DNA from: Temnopleurus reevesii
Taxonomy: Eukaryota > Echinodermata > Echinoidea > Temnopleuroida > Temnopleuridae
Direction: 5' to 3'
Length of the DNA stretch: 64,000 nt
Assembly: GCA_036244855.1 (NCBI GenBank)
Contig: BQKZ01000010.1
Coordinates: forward strand, 61,881 to 125,880
Part shown: positions 35,311 to 47,470 of the stretch, in pieces
How positions within the stretch are numbered: the stretch's first letter is position 1
Layout: each line of letters begins with the position of its first letter
The notes under the pieces: generated by a model
Database searches by the model: none
Told to the model about the DNA's origin: nothing
What the model saw: only the letters and a program-made list of their open reading frames with translations
Translations under genes and position numbers: made by a program

Positions 35311-36575
35311 TTGTAAAATACTGTACTCTCGGGGAAAAGACCCAATGTTGCATCCTCACCAAAAGTGTGTAATATTGTACCCAAAATGGCGTTTCCGATA
35401 TTCGAAGATTAAAAAAATTGCATCCTCTTTCGAACTTTATGGGGCACATGCATATTGCGATTCTCTGACGCTCTGTGCGGATTCGTTTTTATAATGTGAC
35501 TCGGGAAATGGCGAGTGGCGTGATGCTATTTTCCTAATTGGTCTAATGGGAATTATGGGAATTAGTTGCAATTACTATCCATGAAAAATTTACATAGAAA
35601 AGGATTGGCAAATAAAGAGTAAATATAGTGGGACCATCGAAATGTGTCCTCTACCTTGAGTGCGACACCGTTTCAACTTTGTAGCACTCTCGTTTACATG
35701 TTTAGTTAAGAAAGCACTTAATCATTATTCTCTTCATCGGAGTAATGTTTGCCTAAACCCTGGTTTCATCTAATACTAAATGATGTATTAGGTATCAACT
35801 TATATTGATGATTAATTGAAGTAGCACTATGCAACCTCAATCAAGGTTTAAGTAAAGTTCATTTGACAAAATCAAAACAATCATTGCAGCGAAATGATAC
35901 TAAACGTCCATCACTTTCAAAGGGGTGAAAATACTTGTCTGCAGAGAAAGAGTATTGGCTTCAGGTTCTCAAGTGCATATCAAAGAGTTTGTAGTAAAAA
36001 AAAAAAAAAAAAAAACTAGTCAAATACTGCTTCTAATCATTCGGACCCCAGAAAATGCAGTTTGTTATATAGTCTACGATTGCAGACTCTATATCATGCA
36101 CTACATACGCAGACACGAAAAGCGTGTCTGCAGACTAGGAAAAGACGTAACATCATAGTCATGAAATTACATCTCGAGTTGATGTAATATGATTCTGTAT
36201 AGTCGCATTTTAAACTTCTTGAGCATAATCTTAATGGATTGATGTAACTCAAACAGTTATTGCACCGACCCTCATAAAACATTGATCATGATATATACGA
36301 AAAAAATATGGAAATGGCTTTCTTATTTGTTCCTACAATTATAGGTCCTTCAATCAAATTAGGGGTAATTCACAGAGCACTCGTCTTGATAATCAAACTA
36401 AACTGCGACAATCAATCCCTCCGAACACACAATATAATTTCTACAGCTTGTCATCTACCCTAGGTTTATTGAATAAAAACACTATTGCTTTTGAAGTGCG
36501 TAAATATTAAGCACGATATCTGTTACTTATTCCCTTGTCCTTTCCCACCCGACCCCACCCCCTTTCATCCTTCCG

Positions 36576-36915
36576 TCTCCCTCTCTCTCTCCCTCTCTCT
36601 CTTCTCTCTCTCTCTCTCCCTCTCCCTTAGCGCCATCTTTAATCAAAGCGCCATCTTTAATCAAAACCAACCAACCATCCCTCTCTCTCTCTTTCTCTAT
36701 CAATCTATCTCTCTCTTTCTTTCTCTATCTATTTATCTCTCTCTATTTCTCTATCTATCTCTCTCTTTCTTTATATATCTATCTATCTCTCTCTTTATTT
36801 ATATATCTATCTATTTATCTATCTATCTCACTTTCTCTATTTATCTATCTCTCTCTCCCTCTCTTTCTCTTTCTCTCTCTCTCTCTCAGTCTCTCTCTCC
36901 CTCTCTCTATCTCTC
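36576..36915. repeat. CT / CTAT microsatellite tract
   Basis: About 340 bp of CTCT, TCTATCTA and TCTTTC runs. A short block AGCGCCATCTTTAATCAAA is doubled inside it (36630-36665). Confidence 0.95.
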
Positions 36916-37229
36916 GCACACTTTTGGTATATTCCTCTTACGCCCTTTTCTTATTTCTGCATATTTGTTCATATTTCTTCGATATTTGCATCTAAAAGCT
37001 TGTAAAATCTTAACTTTAGTAAGATGCAAGTTTCGCATTATTTTGATTGTTCCTTCATATTATGACATTAATAAACACATAATTGAAATTACATCGTCGC
37101 AATAGTAACATCATTGTGAGTTTTGCCAACATTTATGGTGACTCTATGAACATACAGTACTTATTACTTTTTGTACACGGTGTGGTTCCTATGATAAAGT
37201 ATATGTCCATGTTGTCAATTGAGTTGAAG

Positions 37230-37961
37230 CTACCGTATTCCAACATCGCCATTACCGTTTGCTGTTGGTATCGGCTGGATGGAGAAAACACTGCCATTCC
37301 GTGGTCGACGTCCATAGAGATCGTTCGATCTACCGTCCATCGCCATCGACCGCCTCCTCCTCATCGACACCGCGTGTGCTTTCTTCGTCTCCGAGATGAT
37401 GACGAAGAGCCGGTAGAACTGGAGGAGGAGCAGGAGTGCATTCTTGCAGGTGAAGAAGATCATGGACTGGTCGAATATCCGGTACCTGATGATGAGATAG
37501 AGTCTGATCAAGAGGTACGGTCCGTCCTGGAGGACGACGCTGGTCATCAAGGCCCAGGTCTCGGTGCCGCAGCAGAAAATATTCATCGCTGTCTGCTGCA
37601 GCATCTTGTTCATCCTAATCGTCATCTTCTCCTCGTCATCTGGTTTCGCCACCTTGCCGAAGACACGTCGCTTCCTGGCCTTGGTGGCTGTGAGTCCCAG
37701 CGTGAACTGCAGAAGACTCCACGTCCAGATCCCCAGGATGACGTAGAACATGTCCGGCTCGCACGCGATCGCGTCCAGTTTCAACGTCTCCAGGGAGAAC
37801 TCCAACATGTCGGCGGCCATACCGATGTAGACCAATAGGAGCTGCGATAGCTGGTCACGTGTTAGTTGCCCACGCGGCATCATCCAGCGACCGACAATCA
37901 GAATCAGCATGAGGGTCTGTTGCAAGGTGGTCGAGAAGAGCTGCTGCATGCCGTAGATTGT
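37230..37961 (-). CDS. TMEM26-like gene 1, exon 3 (terminal)
   Basis: Acceptor TTTCGACAG. 244 codons including the stop, starting TIYGMQQLFSTTLQQTLMLI. GC content is clearly higher than in the surrounding DNA. The C-terminal tail is Arg/Ser-rich (MRRRRSMAMDGRSND). Confidence 0.88.
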   Translation of the reverse strand, partial: TIYGMQQLFSTTLQQTLMLILIVGRWMMPRGQLTRDQLSQLLLVYIGMAADMLEFSLETLKLDAIACEPDMFYVILGIWTWSLLQFTLGLTATKARKRRVFGKVAKPDDEEKMTIRMNKMLQQTAMNIFCCGTETWALMTSVVLQDGPYLLIRLYLIIRYRIFDQSMIFFTCKNALLLLLQFYRLFVIISETKKAHAVSMRRRRSMAMDGRSNDLYGRRPRNGSVFSIQPIPTANGNGDVGIR

Positions 37962-40900
37962 CTGTCGAAATAGAAAATAATGGAATAAGAAAAAGTGCCT
38001 CTGCTAAATTTTTCGCGCAGTTGGCGTCCCTGCCTTTGACCGGGGAGGGGGCTTGGGTCCCTGAAGCCCCTTAAAGCCTAATCCCATAACAGTGCGTGCA
38101 TGTTGCACTAACATAATTCCATTGTTCAATAGTAGAGGTCTTGTGGTTATATACCTGTACTTCAATGACAGGGTCCCCGGTTCAATTCTCGTCGGCACTA
38201 ATTTCCTTTGGCAAGATATTTATCCACACTAGCCACTCTCACCCATGTCCTATTTGGGCACCGGTAGGAAACAATCGTCTTGTGGTGCGCTAGTGACAGA
38301 CGAATGTAGTGACCGGGTAAAAATGATATGATATTTTCATAAGGGATTGGTAAAGCACTACGTATGTAAAAAAAAAAAAAAAAAAAACCGCACATAATTA
38401 TTACTCTTAAAAGTAATTTATAACCAGCTTCAAAGTAATTTCATATTTTCTGAAGCTAAGTATTCTAATTTGTAACATATTTGATAATAGAACTTATAAG
38501 TACTTGATAATGAATATCCGATGTTACTCATACATCAACCACAATATTTTTAGTTCATTAAATGATTTTGAAGGTGCACAATGTAAACTTAGCTCAATTC
38601 TGAAGAAATAAAATTATGATTTGATAAAATTAGAAACTTTCAGAGCACTAAATTAGACGAATATATCAATGTAACCTATGAGGGACCGCCAAATGAGGGG
38701 GGGGGGTGCTGGGGCTACAACCCTCATGTTTTTTTTTCATGTAATACATGCAAGCCTATGGGAGTGTGGGGAAATGGTATAGATAGTCTTCCTGAGGCGG
38801 TCCCTGTCCCTATTTGTGATTGAACATCTAAAAAAAAATCATTCACCTCGTCGATGGGTAAAACGACATCATCAAAAGGAGCGGAGTCGTTGCTCAGGCA
38901 TAGGAAGCCTCTGATCTCGATGGATGATATGCTGGTTGGACAACCAATGTCGATGGTGACTCGGGATTTGATCTCGAGTCTGAGTTCGAGAGAACCCAGC
39001 TCCATGAACCACACCACCGGGACGACCACGGCCATGTAGATGAGGGATGATGGAACGAACCTACAAAATAGGGTGAAGAAAGAAGAGAAAATAAGATGGA
39101 ATTAGAAAGAACGACAGGGGATTTGATCTCGAGTCTGAGCTCGAGAGAACCCAGCTCCATGAACCACACGACCGCGACGACCACGGCCATGTAGATGAGA
39201 GGTGAGGGAACGGACCTGCGGAAGGGGGTGATGAAATATAATATAATGCAATACAAACTCGAAGAAAAAGAACACTTTTGCCCCGTCTTTCATATCTTAT
39301 TTAGCTTCCTCCAAAAAGATTCTTTTACGTTCTCAAGACGTAATAAACTAAATTTGGTTGTATTAAGAACATAAAAAGTTACTAAATTGCACGAACCTTT
39401 AAGGAACATTCTAAAGTTCCAAATACGGGACTTAAAGAATCCTAAAACAAACCCGTTTTCTGGTAATAATGATATCAAAAACTATGTCACCACAATCAAA
39501 TCATTACGAAAGCGGGTTTCCTATGTACTGTCAAATGGTAATCGATATAAAGTAGGATTGAATTACAGTTGCGCATTAATATTTCTGTTTTCAAATATAT
39601 GTCTAGTAGGAGTGATGATGATGATAATGATGAGGAGGAGGAGGAGGAGGAGGATAATGATGGTGATTATAATATTTTCAAACAAATTTGATTATTTTCA
39701 GAAATGTATATGAGCTTTCAATGTATGGGCCTTTTTCACAAATGCTAAATACATCAAAAACTCCCTGTTCATTGTTATAGTCGATCTTTTTGTTTTCTGA
39801 CCTTGTCCTTGCACATGTGTGCATACATGACGTGCAGATGACATCACGCGAAAAATAAAATAACCATTTTGAATCGCTAAATACCTTATCAAACCATCTT
39901 CATGAGGATCAATTAATAAATAAGGTTTTCAAGAGCCTTCTGATATTCAGTAGAAACTCGATTTTACATCCACATATGCAGCTAAAGTTGGTAACAGTCA
40001 CAATGACAGATCAATTCTTGGGGTTGGGCAGAAATATGCTTAAAATCTTAATTCATTGGAGAGTTGTTTTTTAATTCATAGAATTATAAACGATACTTTT
40101 AACGCCCCTTCACACTTCGTCAGTAAATTATCATTTTAATGGAAAATTTGAGGTAAACAATTAAAGACCGCATACGCCTTTCCATTTTCAACGCTGAAAA
40201 GGGGCGTTGTCATGACAATTATTGGAACCACTCATGACTCGCCGTTTTTCATAAACAGCTTTTAAATGTCATTTCAATATGGAAAGTCATCTTTCAATCC
40301 TAAAAAAAAAAAATTATAAAAGAGAATTATAGAAATGGGACATCTCCGAATTTAATATTGCGACGGCGCTTCCATTGCGGTATCGATTGGTGTTGTTCTT
40401 GTAAAAACACAGGCTTCGCATTCGCACAATACAAGATGACACCTTTGCTGGAATGATGGTTAGGAATATTTTTTGTTTCATATAGTCTCCACTTTATTGC
40501 TCATCGATTTTGGATTTTGAAGAGCTAATGCAAAGGTTATACTGTCTACACTCTGATGTATACCGAGAGAAAGCAATTCATGCATTCATGCATAATTTTC
40601 CTCATAATTTATATAAATATACTTTTTATTCATTATTAATGATAACATGTTTCAAAATTTCATATGCCTGTTTATATCAAGGTTATCATCAATTTCTTGT
40701 ATTCTTTTCAATGATTTTACCATCTTTTTTTCATTTAAAATATTTAATTAGCCTCTCTATCCCTTGTATGTTAGACAATTAGGTTCCTTTAAATTAGATA
40801 TCAAAGGTACCGGAGATCGAATCCAGATAAAGCATTAAATTTGTATCCGACTTTGGAAAATTATTGGAAAATATGTTACATTATATAGTTTGTAATTATG

Positions 40901-41918
40901 TCGGGGGAAAAACGAGTTTGATTGTTATCCATGAATTCGAAAATATACCTTTATTTAAATCATTGATCAATGCTGACATATAATTCAATAATATGCACTG
41001 ATCTATTTTGTACTAATTGTTAGATATAAAATGAATATTGCCGACTTAGATTCATTATGAATATATTTATATGTTCAGTCATTATGTAAAGTTACCAATT
41101 TATCAAATTACAGCCAATGATCGAATCACCCAAAGTTTTCTAGAAAATATGCACCAAAAAGAAGAAAACAAAAGAAAAAGGAAGAAATAGCAAGGGGCAA
41201 TATTGTGATAACATAAGTTGTCCATTTTACATGAAATGGCAGCAATTTAATAATTTTATTAAAAAAGCGTTAAAAATACATGCACTTTTAGAATTGAATC
41301 TTGCTCTTCCTATACTCATTTCAATCGATTGATTTGTTGCTATGTCGGGACTTAGTTTTTTCATGTTCACTTCCCTTTGGCTACCGAATGTAATATTAAA
41401 TGAGATATATACATATTAAAAGGCGAGATGAGTGTCGAGAACACGTAATGAATGTCTATAAAAATATGATCTCTGCCTTTAACCTACCATTTCCACTCCC
41501 CATCTTCGTTGAAAGAATAAGTAAGCACCATTTCCATGGCAAGGAAAACAAATCCGACTCCAAGAAACCAATAGTAGGAGTTCTGTGATGTGTATACCAC
41601 GCAAAAGATGGCCGCCAGACCATGAAACAGGAACGCAGCGCGTACTATCGATGCGCGTATTGCGCGCTGGAGTTTCATGGAACACATGTTCTTTTTCCGT
41701 CGCCATCTCTTGAACTGTCTACCGATCCTCTGTGTGGACGTTCCTGTGATTTCGTCGGGTTCATGGTAGTGGATCGCGCCGCCAGCTCCCGGGGAGGCAT
41801 ACCCTGACTCTTCGCTTACGATGTGAGTCCCGTGGCCATTCGCGATTCTTCTGCGATACAAGTCGTCATCAGGGAAAGTCACATTGCTTGGATTTTCCTC
41901 GTCTTGCTCAATCTCCAT
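37230..41918 (-). CDS. TMEM26-like multi-pass membrane protein, gene 1
   Basis: Three exons: 41488-41918, 38847-39060, 37230-37961; 458 residues. The N-terminal 90 residues are polar and acidic, then hydrophobic segments lie at about 92-110, 115-134 and 148-165, with more in exon 3. Exon 3 carries the best TMEM26 match: LILIVGRWMMPRGQLTRDQL, SQLLLVYIGMAADMLEFSLE, IWTWSLLQF, and near the end QDGPYLLIRLYLI followed by FFTCKNALLLLLQFYRL. Human TMEM26 (about 368 residues) has the same blocks in order, so the family call is firm. Its molecular function is poorly known. The longer N-terminus is an extra relative to the vertebrate protein. The upstream region (after 41918) shows no clear core promoter. 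A partial duplicate of exon 2 lies in the intron at 39117-39215. Confidence 0.88.
38122..38388 (+). repeat. tRNA-derived SINE with poly-A tail
   Basis: B box-like GGTTCAATTCTCGTC at about 38179, then a body containing TTTGGCAAGATATTTATCCAC and a 21-base A run at 38368-38388. It lies in the intron between exons 2 and 3 of TMEM26-like gene 1. Confidence 0.7.
38847..39060 (-). CDS. TMEM26-like gene 1, exon 2
   Basis: Encodes FVPSSLIYMAVVVPVVWFME and on to DDVVLPIDE. It has one membrane segment and a loop with two Cys. The exon ends in phase 0, as does exon 2 of gene 2. Confidence 0.85.
39117..39215 (-). pseudogene. Partial duplicate of TMEM26-like gene 1 exon 2
   Basis: The acceptor side and the first 33 or so codons (SVPSPLIYMAVVVAVVWFME to RLEIKS) are kept and open, with a good CCGCAG acceptor. 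Similarity stops at about 39117 and no donor follows, so the copy is truncated. It sits upstream of the live exon in the gene. Confidence 0.8.
39216..41487. other. Intron 1 of TMEM26-like gene 1
   Basis: AT-rich, with a GAT/GAG microsatellite at 39612-39670 and no other exon that I can support. Confidence 0.7.
41488..41918 (-). CDS. TMEM26-like gene 1, exon 1
   Basis: Starts MEIEQDEENPSNVTFPDDDL and ends FNEDGEWKW, with the last Trp codon split by the donor GTAGGT. Gene 2 exon 1 ends KRKGEWTW with the same split, which supports both models. The start is the first in-frame ATG after an upstream stop. Confidence 0.8.
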
Positions 41919-42524
41919 TTTGGATAAAGATATTCATGCAAAAACTCCTGGATTAGCAGAGTGTATCGTGGTGATGTTATTCTTGAGTAAATTTACATCA
42001 ATTGTTTTCCACTATTATAGCAGGCTTTAAAATTTGTTGCACATATTTGAAATGGAGACCCGGCTGTCAGATGCAAGGTACACCTTCAGAACTGCAGAAG
42101 CAATCAGTTTATACACGTAAATTTCAATGTGTTTCTGTACTTCCAATGTATATTCCATTGAGCTTCATGATACACGCAAATGCAAAAGAAATAAAACAGT
42201 AATAAAACTCAACCTAAGTTGCTTTCAAACATTTTAACTTCATGGTGCAAAAGCGACTCATCATTGATGATGCAAAAGATCTTGTCTCGGTTTTCAATTA
42301 TACTGTCCAAAGAACGTCTCATTAATTACGGTGCAAAGAATTATGTTCTCAATCCAGAATGCAAATAATTGACACATAACTCCGATAAAATCATCCAGAC
42401 TATATCGCCGTCGATCACCTTCACCTAGAAAATAGGAATGTTTGATCCGCGCCAGATGACGCCAAACTGATGCAGCGATGCCCTCGCATCTGGTTCCATC
42501 GCATCGCACGAAGCGCGAAAGTTA

Positions 42525-43100
42525 AGGCTCGGTCACACCTTGGCCTTTATACAGCCAACGTCCAGCAAGCGTTCACCAGCGCACGTGCACGCAGAAATAC
42601 GGACGGGAGACGCTTGTACGACGTTGAATACATTGGCTCGTACTCGAATTACCCACGTGCTGGTGATGAGGCTCCATCAAACCTTGCGCTTAAAGTCAAC
42701 GTTTGTCCGACGTCATAAGATCTGAAAGGCACTCCGTGAACGCAGAAATGTGGATGGAAAGACGCTTGAACGACGTTGACTGTATTTGGCTCGTACTCGA
42801 ATTACCCACGTGCTGGTGATGAGGCTCCATCAAACCTTGCGCTTAAAGTCAACGTTTGTCCGAGATTCATTAAATATGAAAGACGCTTCGTGAATGCAGA
42901 AATACAAAAGAAAGACTTTTAACCAACCTTGAATGCATTCGACTGGCACTTGACTAACATATGCGTTATAGTGCCAGTTAAGCGTCTTTTCTTGCGTCCA
43001 TGGACAGTCTTTCAAATTCCATGAACGCTTGACAGACGCTGGACATAAATGCCGGGGCGTGACGTTGCATAAAGGCTGAGTCAAACCTTTGCGTTAATAA
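42525..43100. repeat. Degraded TIR element with internal tandem duplication
   Basis: Starts AAGGCTCGGTCACACCTTGG and ends near GCATAAAGGCTGAGTC, which are weakly inverted. Inside, a block of about 95 bp with GGCTCGTACTCGAATTACCC (42630-42710) recurs at 42788-42868, a period of about 158 bp. Confidence 0.6.
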
Positions 43101-43331
43101 CCGACATATGCCTATCGGGTAATTCTAATTCGTTTGAAGCTCGCTGTTCGCTGAAGGACGCAAGGGAGGCGATTAATTGATATTGAATGCGTTTGGCTTG
43201 TGCCTGAATTTTTCGACAGCGTTAGGCAAACCAGCCCCCAGCACATTACGTCAAATATATTTAATCCTACAACTGCACATTTTTATCGAAGTGTATTATT
43301 ATGTATACCAAATATTTTAAGAACGTAGCAG

Positions 43332-43430
43332 CTATGAAGCTCGAATCTATGCCATCAAGGATTGCTTCATTCTAAGCCGAACGCTCTACTTGCTGAGCTG
43401 TTGCTTCCGACCAATGAACGGACTCATGAA
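43332..43430 (-). repeat. tRNA-derived SINE-like head
   Basis: On the minus strand AGCAACAGCTCAGCAAGTAG then AGCGTTCGGCTTAGAATG, with GATTCGAGCTTC further on as B box remnant. Confidence 0.55.
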
Positions 43431-43769
43431 CGTGACAGCAAGCACAGACTCTGAATCTGTGAACGGTGACAACGCATTTTCTTTAAAGTAAAAAAAAATG
43501 AACACGATTTAAACTATTTCCATTAGAAATAAGTCGAACGCACATTCAATGCTCCTTTGTAATGCTATTTAAATCGGAACTGGTTTGTAATGGTTGTGTC
43601 CGCACAGTTCAATACAAGGCGCACGGCTCTATTGTCCCTGACCGGCTTTATTTTACGGAAATACTTTATATTTAATTTAATTCAATTAAAATTTTATTAT
43701 TCATATCGTGTTAATAATTTGAGAGTATCCGCTTGTGACTAACAAAAGCTCTGATGTCCCAAAGTCCGT

Positions 43770-43850
43770 ACATCGGTCAATAAGGGTGGCTAGCAGCTCA
43801 ATCAGTAAAGCGCCTGGCTTGGAATGTAGAACGATGCAATAATTTCAAAT
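43770..43850 (+). repeat. tRNA-derived SINE-like head
   Basis: Carries CATCGGTCAATAAGG and AGCTCAATCAGTAAAGCGCC, then TTGGAATG as in the copies at 35174 and 43332. Confidence 0.5.
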
Positions 43851-44175
43851 AATATGCAAAATGTTATCAAGTCATTTTCAGATAAGGTATTTCAATCTAT
43901 AAGCAAATTAGATTCTACACTTATTTATTACTCAGAGATGATAAATTGTTGATAACAATTTTATGATTATTGATAACAATCTCATAACACGTTGGGTGTT
44001 TTATTCCGAAATAAAATTGTTTTCAAAACTCCCAGGATGTCATGTATTACCAATTGCATTTATTTGAGTTGTTGGGAAATACATAATACTAAGATACGTC
44101 AATGAAAGGCTAAATACAAGCTCCAGAGCAATAAAACGTTTGAATAGCCACGATAACAATTAAGAGATGATTCCC

Positions 44176-44753
44176 TTAAAGGGAAATTAAGCTCTGGAAT
44201 TATCGTGTTCTCATTGAATGAGGAAAAATCAAATGAACAAATGGTGCAAATTTTAGCAAAATCAGGCAATCACTTAAAAAGTTGTGGAATTTCAAATTGT
44301 CAATGATATCACGATCCCTGCTGTTGATGAGGATCCGCGCGGTCGGCAACTTTGGCAGAATCTGTGACGTACGAGCAGACAACTATCCATTCACTTTGTA
44401 CATATTTTTGATGGGTTAAGGACAAATTTAGAATAATGGCTCAATAAGATAATCCTCATAATACATAAAGAATCGATGTAAGCAACTAAACTAACGCGAA
44501 AACCACCACATTTTGTTGACTATGGAAACAAGAGAGAAAATATGAGAAATTGTCCAACATGCATGACATCACAGATTTCGTCAAATTGCCGATTGCACGG
44601 ATCCCCATCACCGGCAGGGTTCATGATATATATATAATAATTTGAAGATTCATAACTTCTGCACGGATTTCCCATTTTGCCAAAATGTTTTCAGTTTTAC
44701 ATCTTCTCCGTTCATTGAGAACACGATAATTTCAGCAGTGGATTCCCCTTTAA
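44176..44753. mobile_element. Long-TIR MITE, TTTAAAGGGG family
   Basis: About 578 bp. Both arms carry TTAAAGGG, an ATTATCGTGTTCTCA block, TTCATAACTT-type and GATCCGxGCxxTCGGCAA blocks in inverted order, so the inverted arms extend for about 200 bp each. No coding capacity. The copy at 49231-49498 is a shorter version. Confidence 0.75.
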
Positions 44754-45023
44754 TGAAAAAGATTGATTAATATATATCGGTACATCATGACTTTGGCATT
44801 CATACCCAGTCATGCAACACAATAATACCAACAACGTTAAAATAGCTTAGCTGGCATTATTAGAACCAAACCCGGCCCCACAAGGACAATTTTACAACAC
44901 GTGAAGGCTCCCATATACAGCGTACCTGATGATCTTTGGAAACCAGACCATTCCAGTCAACTAAAAACAGGTAAAGATATTTAAATTCTTATAACGTTGG
45001 ATAACCTCCATTGCACTTAGCNG

Positions 45024-45750
45024 GGGGGTTGGTGCCGAAATTACAAGTTTGTCTAGATCCCGGGTTGTGGAGTTTGCGATGCATGTCTGTAATGCATAAA
45101 CAATAATTTCTGAATGTTGTGTTGTAGTCGAACAAAGAAATGTGACGTGAGTATCATATTCATTTGTAAGTATGAATACAAGGCACGTTTATGTGTGGTT
45201 TAACTTTATTTCGAGAATACCTGCAAATTGTTATGCCAGCGATATAGCTGCTGAAATGACATCTTGCTTAAAAGGGGAGTCTACCCAAAAATTATAATAT
45301 TTTAATAATAGCAGAAAAAAATTGGTTAGCAGAACAAAAAAGAAAATCGGAAAGTAACAAAAGAGTCTTGAATTTTTAAAGGTTTAAAAAAAAAGGACAA
45401 ATCATTGAAAATGTTCATAGTGTGAAGTAAAAGAACAGATACGATTATCGATGTTATCTTTATTTGTGCCCATATATTCCCATAGACAAGATAGTGTAGA
45501 ATACCTTGCACTATTGTGTGTTGTAAACCGTATTAGCCTTCATTTGGCGACATGTTATGTTTGGATGAGGAGGTGAATCGTTGTTTTCTAGTTTATATGT
45601 GATTGTGATTTCAAATTGTCCTATTTCGCGAAAGGAGAAATGTACAGTAGGTAGGTAGTATACGTGCAAGGAGGGGGGGGGGGGGGGGCGGGAATCTATC
45701 CCCCCCCCCCTGATCGGAGGTTTAGAGGGGTGCAAAATCTGAGGGGGTAA
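45024..45750. repeat. Segmental repeat, copy 1 of 3
   Basis: From GGTTGGTGCCGAAATTACAAG onward it matches 45877-46540 at high identity, with period about 850 bp. It includes a 14-codon reading frame on the minus strand (45221-45262) followed by a GT donor. Confidence 0.85.
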
Positions 45751-45876
45751 AATAAGTGAGAAACGGGCACAAAATTGTCAAGGAGTGCCAAACTTGCTTA
45801 CTTTATTTTATTTGTTTGTTTGTTGTTGATGTTTTGCGTGTCAGGTCTTCAGCAATTGGGGGGGGGGGGGGGGCGG

Positions 45877-46540
45877 GTTGGTGCCGAAATTACAAGTTTG
45901 TCTAGATCCCGGGGTATGGAGTCTACGATGCATGTCTGTAATGCATAAACAATAATTTCTGAATATAGCTCTGAATGTTCAACGTCTGAATGTTGTGTTG
46001 TAGTCAAACAAAGAAATGTGACGCGAGTATCATATTCATTTGTAAGTATGAATACAAGGCACGTTTATGTGTGGTTTAACTTTATTTCAAGAATACCTGC
46101 AAATTGTTATGCCAGTGATATAGCTGCTGAAATGACATCTTGCTTAAAAGGGGAGTTTACCCAAAAATTATGATTTTTTAATAATAGCAGAAAAAATGGT
46201 AAGCAGAAAAAAAAGAAAATCGGAAAGTAACAAAAGAGTCTTGAATTTTTAAAGGTTAAACAAAAGGCAAATCATTGAAAATGGTCGTAGTGTGAAGTAA
46301 AAGAACAGATACGATTATCGATGTTATCTTTATTTGTGCCCATATATTCCCATAGAAAAGATAGTGTAGAATACCTTGCACTATTTTGTGTTATAATCTG
46401 TATCAGCCTTCATTTGGCGACATGTTATGTTTGGATGAGGAGGTGAATCGTTGTTTTCTAGTTTATATGTGATTGTGATTTCAGATTGTCCTATTTCGCG
46501 AAAGGAGAAATGTAGGTAGGTAGTATACGTGCAAGGGNNN
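45877..46540. repeat. Segmental repeat, copy 2 of 3
   Basis: Near-identical to copy 1, up to the poly-G/N run. The minus-strand 14-codon frame is at 46097-46138. Confidence 0.85.
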
Positions 46541-46631
46541 NNNNNNNNNNNNNNNNNNNNNNNNNNNNNNNNNNNNNNNNNNNNNNNNNNNNNNNNNNNN
46601 NNNNNNNNNNNNNNNNNNNNNNNNNNNNNNN
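46538..46631. other. Assembly gap inside a poly-C/poly-G tract
   Basis: 94 N flanked by G and C runs. Likely a sequencing failure in a homopolymer. Confidence 1.
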
Positions 46632-47184
46632 CCCCCCCCCCCCCCCCCCCCCCCCCCCATAAGGAGGTAAAGAGGGACGTGGCGCAAAATTGGAAAGGGG
46701 GTATTTATTTCTAGGGACCAACGTTTCACAAGCACTGCTTCAAGCTGGTTCCGATTTCATTTTTTTTTTTAATGTATTTATTATCTTTTAATAACATATC
46801 CGTACTTCTAAGTTCACAATTATGTTGTTATTTGATGCATCTATGAATACTGTAGGCCTAATATTGTTTGGAAAATGAAATAAAAACGAATCTGGAACCT
46901 TGAAGGGGTGCCAAAATCGTTTAATTTATTTGATTTTGTTTTTTGTTGTTGCTGTTGTCTTTTTGGGGGCGTCAGGTCTTCAAGACTGGAAAAAAACCTT
47001 CCTCTTTAATAGTTAAATAATAATTTATTGTTTATATTTTGTGCAGGTTTCTCTTTAATAGTTAAATAATTTGTTGTTCTGTATTTTTGTAGGTAATCAA
47101 TTTTCTATAACACTGTAATGCGCTGTGTTACATATTTCTGTAAGAGCGCTATATGAATGCCAATGTTATTACTATTAAGGGGGG

Positions 47185-47470
47185 GGGGGTGGCGCCCAAA
47201 TTCCAAGTTTGTCTAGCTCCCGGGTTGTGTAGTCAACGTACGATGCATACCTGTGGTGCATACACGGAAGTATTCAACAACAACAACAACAATATCTCAA
47301 TATAGCTCTGAATGTTGTCATGGTTGTGTTGTAGTTGAACAAAGAAAACAATGTGACACGAGTATATGAATGCAATGCACGTATTGCGTGGTTTACAAAT
47401 GTTTTCAAGAATACCTGCAAATCGTTCTGCCAGCGAGACAGCTGCTGAAATGGCATTTTAAAGGCAATAG
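47185..47470. repeat. Segmental repeat, copy 3 of 3 (diverged)
   Basis: Older copy, from GGGTGGCGCCCAAATTCCAAG to the minus-strand frame at 47415-47456. Similarity fades after 47470. Confidence 0.75.

Larger units (their letters stand above)
30809..37229. other. Intergenic region between sialyltransferase and TMEM26-like gene 1
   Basis: No convincing coding exon. It holds microsatellites at 32424-32625 and 36576-36915, a tRNA-like SINE at 35174-35310 and a poly-A run at 35996-36014. The upstream part next to 30809 must contain the sialyltransferase promoter, but I see no clear TATA or initiator. Confidence 0.6.
41919..45020. other. Intergenic region with repeats
   Basis: No coding exon supported. 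It holds a repeat block at 42525-43250, two tRNA-like SINE heads and one large TTTAAAGGGG-family MITE, each listed separately. Confidence 0.6.

Noticed and set aside
36485..37105. 206-codon frame rich in Ser, Leu and Tyr
   Set aside because: It is the translation of a CT/CTAT microsatellite.
37083..37838. 251-codon plus-strand frame with many acidic residues
   Set aside because: It is antisense to exon 3 of TMEM26-like gene 1, which has clear homology and splice support.
42470..42718. Two overlapping 61-82 codon frames
   Set aside because: Inside a duplicated repeat block with TIR-like ends.
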